NCBI GenBank assembly: GCA_934196725.1
Contig: CAKPWR010000027.1
Coordinates: 1-35,185, forward strand
Origin: an uncultured Prevotella sp.
Lineage (GTDB): Bacteria; Bacteroidota; Bacteroidia; Bacteroidales; Bacteroidaceae
Length of the DNA: 35,185 nucleotides
Direction: 5' to 3'
In this document: positions 32,190-35,185 of the stretch, piece by piece
Layout: every line of letters starts with the position of its first letter
Numbering within the stretch: position 1 is the stretch's first letter
The notes under the pieces: generated by a model
Told to the model about the DNA's origin: nothing
Seen by the model: only the letters and a program-made list of their open reading frames with translations
The model's database searches: none
Program-made: the position numbers and the translations under genes

Positions 32190-33929
32190 CTAATTTTTCT
32201 CTTCATTATCCGCTAAGGCAAATCCCTCTATATAGAATTTCTCCTTTACATCGTTTATGATAGCTTCTTTCTGCTCCTCATCAGAGTCTTCTTTCTCAAA
32301 CGCAAGTATCAGATAATCATTGTCTTTCGTTGGCGAGAATATCTTGCCGATAAGCTTTCTGAAATTCCGGCTGACGAATTCTTCTACTTGTGTATCTTCT
32401 TTCGGCGTGAGGCGATAGAAGTCGTATCTTTCGTCCAGCATCTTCTGGATTTCATCACGGAACATCTTGCGAACCCGGTTTTTCCAGGCGAATTTCTGGT
32501 GCTCGTTATGACGGGCATACAGAGATACTACATAGAGGAAGTTGACATCGTAGTGGAAGACGAGAAGGGTGTCGCGGTCGAACAGGCGGTCGTTGAAATG
32601 CTGGGTGTTGAAGCACTTCTTTTCCCTGTCGGTTGACGAAATCTGGTCTGAGAAAGAGAGATTCTCTGCCATCTTTGCGCTGATGAAGAAGTTCGGAATG
32701 ATGTTGTAGCCTTCCGTCAGGTCATCGCGAAGCTTGGGTACGTTGCCAAAGTTACGCTTGTCGTATTGCAGTTCTTCATCGTCCTTATCGTCGTTCATAA
32801 AGAGGTTCAGGTTCCACTGGATGATGTTTCTGGCGTACGTAAACTGCTTATACACAGATTCTTTGCCGATGGAATGACCTAACTTGTAATACTTGCTGTC
32901 GCCGATGTAATAAACTGGCTCCTGATTTCTTGTTGTAATCAGGTTCTGGTAGCTGTACAGATGGTCTATGCGTTTGCCATCGGCCTGTTCTTTCAGTCCG
33001 GCAGGAATGTTCTTCTCGCCGAGAAGTTCATCAATAATAGCCTCGAAAACGATATTGAAACTCTTAACCAGAAGATACTCTTTGCGTTCCTTCTGGATGT
33101 TCATGCGCTTGGCATTATCAAAGAAATCGTAGCATAGTTGCCAGAGGCGTAATGCCTTGTCTGAGAAGTATTTATACTTAATCTGGAGCAGCCTAGTCTT
33201 CCCTAATCCATCCAGATAGGTCTTGAAACGATAGCCTGTTATCAGCTGGAAATTGCAGTTGATATGATTGGCGAAGCCGTATCTTTCGCTGATATAATTC
33301 AGGATGGAATAGAAGATAATCAAGAGTTCTTCATCAAAATTAATCTGCTTTTTCCTGTTGACAGGATGGGTATAAACAGGGCTGTTTTTGCTGATGATGG
33401 CACTCGTGGTGGCTATGGTCTTTGACCAATGAATGCGGTTGTAACCGGAATGGATGTTCTTCAGGATGAAGAAGATGAAATCCTGGTTATGCTTGTTGAA
33501 GTCGATGAGAGCCAGCAGAATATCGAGGAATGTGTTGTTGATTTGTCTGTTACTTTTACCGAGGCACGCTATTTTCTGGTGATAGACAATGCCGTTTCTG
33601 GTGGTATTGTTGTAAACCTCGATGGTGCGGTAAATCCAGACAGAGAACTCATAGATGAAGTCTTTCTCCTGTTGAGAGAGTGGGTTGTTCTGGTTCAGGT
33701 TGACGATGGTTTCTGGAGCATATTTGCCAAAAACTCTTTCGCCTTCTGGTGTATCTTCAAGCAGTACCTTTGGCAAAATAAAGACGCAATCGTTTAGTTG
33801 AGTATTGTAGTAATACCCAACATAGTTGACGCTGACGTTGCCATCGATGTCCTGCATGGCGTCGATACCGTGCAGGACATCCTTAATCTGTTCAGCCTGA
33901 TACTGATGTTCTTCTATGAGGATTCTCAT
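32190..33929 (-). CDS. LlaJI-family / McrC-like restriction endonuclease subunit
   Basis: The 579-residue protein has the layout of McrC/LlaJI partners of McrB-type ATPases. A beta-rich N-terminal part (1-~110) is followed by a helical middle. Near residues 318-342 comes a PD-(D/E)XK nuclease core with R-I-D-H-L-Y-S-Y and, after a short loop, Y-Y-I-G-D-S-K-Y-Y-K (D-x-K). A long C-terminal extension is acidic at the end (EKEDSDEEQ). It starts 6 bases after the stop of the McrB-like gene, so the two form an operon. Together they would recognise specific or modified DNA and cut after nucleotide-driven translocation. LlaJI systems have cognate methyltransferases; none is in the window, though they could lie further right. 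The choice between LlaJI and modification-dependent McrBC is left open. Confidence 0.75.
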   Translation of the reverse strand: MRILIEEHQYQAEQIKDVLHGIDAMQDIDGNVSVNYVGYYYNTQLNDCVFILPKVLLEDTPEGERVFGKYAPETIVNLNQNNPLSQQEKDFIYEFSVWIYRTIEVYNNTTRNGIVYHQKIACLGKSNRQINNTFLDILLALIDFNKHNQDFIFFILKNIHSGYNRIHWSKTIATTSAIISKNSPVYTHPVNRKKQINFDEELLIIFYSILNYISERYGFANHINCNFQLITGYRFKTYLDGLGKTRLLQIKYKYFSDKALRLWQLCYDFFDNAKRMNIQKERKEYLLVKSFNIVFEAIIDELLGEKNIPAGLKEQADGKRIDHLYSYQNLITTRNQEPVYYIGDSKYYKLGHSIGKESVYKQFTYARNIIQWNLNLFMNDDKDDEELQYDKRNFGNVPKLRDDLTEGYNIIPNFFISAKMAENLSFSDQISSTDREKKCFNTQHFNDRLFDRDTLLVFHYDVNFLYVVSLYARHNEHQKFAWKNRVRKMFRDEIQKMLDERYDFYRLTPKEDTQVEEFVSRNFRKLIGKIFSPTKDNDYLILAFEKEDSDEEQKEAIINDVKEKFYIEGFALADNEEKN

Positions 33930-33935
33930 ATTATG

Positions 33936-35114
33936 TTATTTTACGGATTCAACAGTACATCCTTTTGTTCTCGCTAAATGAAGAATAGCTTGGATGTTTC
34001 CTTTGCCCCATTGTGTTGTAAAATAAAATTTGACGTTGTCTATTGTCGTTAAAGGATAATCGTCGTACCAACGTTTACCTTTGTCATTTTTATATTTCTC
34101 TTTCCATTGAGGATAGTCCTCAACTTTAATAACAATTCGATCTGTCTTTGAATTGATAATCCTTGATATATCTGATAATATTTCAGAATATGTTTCTTTC
34201 TTATCATTAACCAGATATTCCATTACAGCAAGAGCCATTTTTCCTTTCCCTAGAAGTTCGCTACTTCCGTTAACTCGATATTTGGTGTAATCATATGAAG
34301 TTGAATAGCTATTGTTGTTATTGTTAAGGTCCCAATTAGATTCTTTTTCGTATGAATCTTCTGAATCCTCTTCCTCTCTTTCATCAGAATAGTATTCCTC
34401 CACTCCCAAATTCTCCAAGAACTGCTCAACGTTGGCTATATCAACGTTAGTCTTGCCGTTCTTATCCTCATAGAATCGGTCAAAAGACAGAATTTTACCT
34501 TCTTCATCCTGAAAGTCCTTATCATCGAAACCATAGTCTTTGAACACATCGTTCCAGAGATAGAAGATAACCTTGCTTACGAACAAGTCGGCATCGATTT
34601 CTCCATCTTTTGCCTTGCAGAAGAAATAGCCGAGTTTCTTGTCTTCTGAATTAGTAAGTGAACCAATCAACTTATTAACCTGGCTAATGAATGACCACCA
34701 GTCATACTGCTTATCACCCGTGTTGATATACCAGTTGAGTTTAGCGTTGGTTTCTTTGTCACGGCCTTCACGAATTGGCACATACTTCCAATCCCAGCGG
34801 CGTTTAAAGGCTGAGTCGATAGGGAAGAGGCTCTGGTCGCTGGTGTTCATTGTAGCCCAAATATAGAGGTTTGAAGGCAGAACAAGGCGCTCTCCCTTCA
34901 TGATGAGGCTTACCATATTGGCTTCGCCATAGAGCTGATTGATTTTGTCTTTATTCGTAATCTCCCATCCTTCAAATTTCTTTTTAAGATATTTCTGCAT
35001 ATCCTTATCTGCAACGATAGGATAATCAGAAAAACCATATTCGTTGCGATCGAGCAATTGGAAAAGGTCACCAAAAATCTGGGCGCAATTTCCTCGGTTT
35101 ATTTCCTCGATCAC
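33936..35114 (-). CDS. McrB-like AAA+ ATPase of the restriction pair, 5'-truncated
   Basis: The remaining 392 residues start exactly at the Walker B region V-I-E-E-I-N-R-G-N-C-A-Q-I-F-G-D-L. They include the McrB-type sensor I segment W-A-T-M-N-T-S-D-Q-S-L-F-P-I-D and the arginine finger region F-K-R-R-W. The C-terminal ~180 residues are acidic and Asn-rich in the middle (EREEEDSEDSYEKESNWDL) and end in a basic domain of unknown role. Walker A and the DNA-recognition N-terminus are absent. The upstream sequence does not continue the protein: the frame closes with TGA seven codons before the GTG at 35112-35114, and the sequence there looks like the end of an insertion element. Such a fragment cannot bind nucleotide, so the system is probably dead unless the cut is an assembly artefact. 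Confidence 0.8.
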   Translation of the reverse strand: MIEEINRGNCAQIFGDLFQLLDRNEYGFSDYPIVADKDMQKYLKKKFEGWEITNKDKINQLYGEANMVSLIMKGERLVLPSNLYIWATMNTSDQSLFPIDSAFKRRWDWKYVPIREGRDKETNAKLNWYINTGDKQYDWWSFISQVNKLIGSLTNSEDKKLGYFFCKAKDGEIDADLFVSKVIFYLWNDVFKDYGFDDKDFQDEEGKILSFDRFYEDKNGKTNVDIANVEQFLENLGVEEYYSDEREEEDSEDSYEKESNWDLNNNNNSYSTSYDYTKYRVNGSSELLGKGKMALAVMEYLVNDKKETYSEILSDISRIINSKTDRIVIKVEDYPQWKEKYKNDKGKRWYDDYPLTTIDNVKFYFTTQWGKGNIQAILHLARTKGCTVESVK

Positions 35115-35185
35115 TAGTGTCCGGATAAAATCTCAGAAGAGGTAACCCTCTATATATTGAGACTCCGGACTATTAATACTTAATT
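35115..35185. mobile_element. Probable insertion-sequence end disrupting the McrB-like gene
   Basis: Homology of the ATPase stops at 35114, where sequence beginning (T)AGTGTCCGGATAAAAT takes over. TAGTGTCCGGA (35114-35124) and TCCGGACTA (35164-35172) are near-complementary, as in IS termini. No transposase is inside the window, so family and length are unknown. The window end may be a contig edge caused by this repeat. Confidence 0.5.

Overview
The window looks like a chromosomal piece of a gut Bacteroidales bacterium, most likely Prevotella/Segatella (S. copri-like). The support is: promoters of the Bacteroidetes type (TAnnTTTG with a TTTG-like element 19-20 bp upstream) in front of many genes, no Shine-Dalgarno motifs, an outer-membrane protein repertoire typical of the phylum (OMP_b-brl_3 barrel with carboxypeptidase-regulatory-like domain, PCMD protein, two-component-regulator propeller sensor), and Prevotella-style C-terminal tails on secreted esterases. 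The species is an inference.

Layout. 1-402 is the 3' end of a dTDP-glucose 4,6-dehydratase gene. 642-4546 is a probable three-gene envelope operon (PCMD-domain secreted protein, POTRA-less Omp85-type barrel, lipid A phosphoethanolamine transferase). 4697-8452 carries a GNAT-nitrilase fusion followed by menC and menE of menaquinone synthesis, facing a convergent aroB (8486-9532). 9750-13332 holds a large outer-membrane barrel protein and a small convergent porin-like barrel. 13574-21241 is a pectin-side-group locus: a membrane-anchored propeller/AraC sensor-regulator, a CE12-type rhamnogalacturonan acetylesterase and a CE8 pectin methylesterase. 21315-25080 has a divergent MATE exporter and a membrane pyrophosphatase (hppA).

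From about 25.1 kb the character changes to an accessory/defence island. A 137-bp repeat occurs twice in opposite orientation (25145-25281 and 28398-28534). The pair brackets an AAA-ATPase/PD-(D/E)XK gene that has lost most of its nuclease domain through an internal deletion, a roughly 310-bp repeat-rich element, and a DUF4172-type Fic gene under a palindromic operator. Outside the repeats come a PLD-SF2 helicase-DUF3427 protein plus a Nudix hydrolase (two-gene cassette), a cluster of REP-like palindromes, and a minus-strand LlaJI/McrBC-type restriction pair. Its ATPase gene is cut at the Walker B motif by IS-like sequence at the right edge.

How the parts may work together: the regulator at 13574 probably senses pectin fragments in the periplasm and activates the adjacent esterase operon from a 15-bp inverted repeat placed just upstream of its promoter. 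The two esterases strip acetyl and methyl groups so that lyases and hydrolases encoded elsewhere can cut the backbone. The island genes look like anti-phage or conflict functions. The helicase-Nudix cassette is the best candidate for a poorly described system. All functions are read from motifs by eye; no database search was run.
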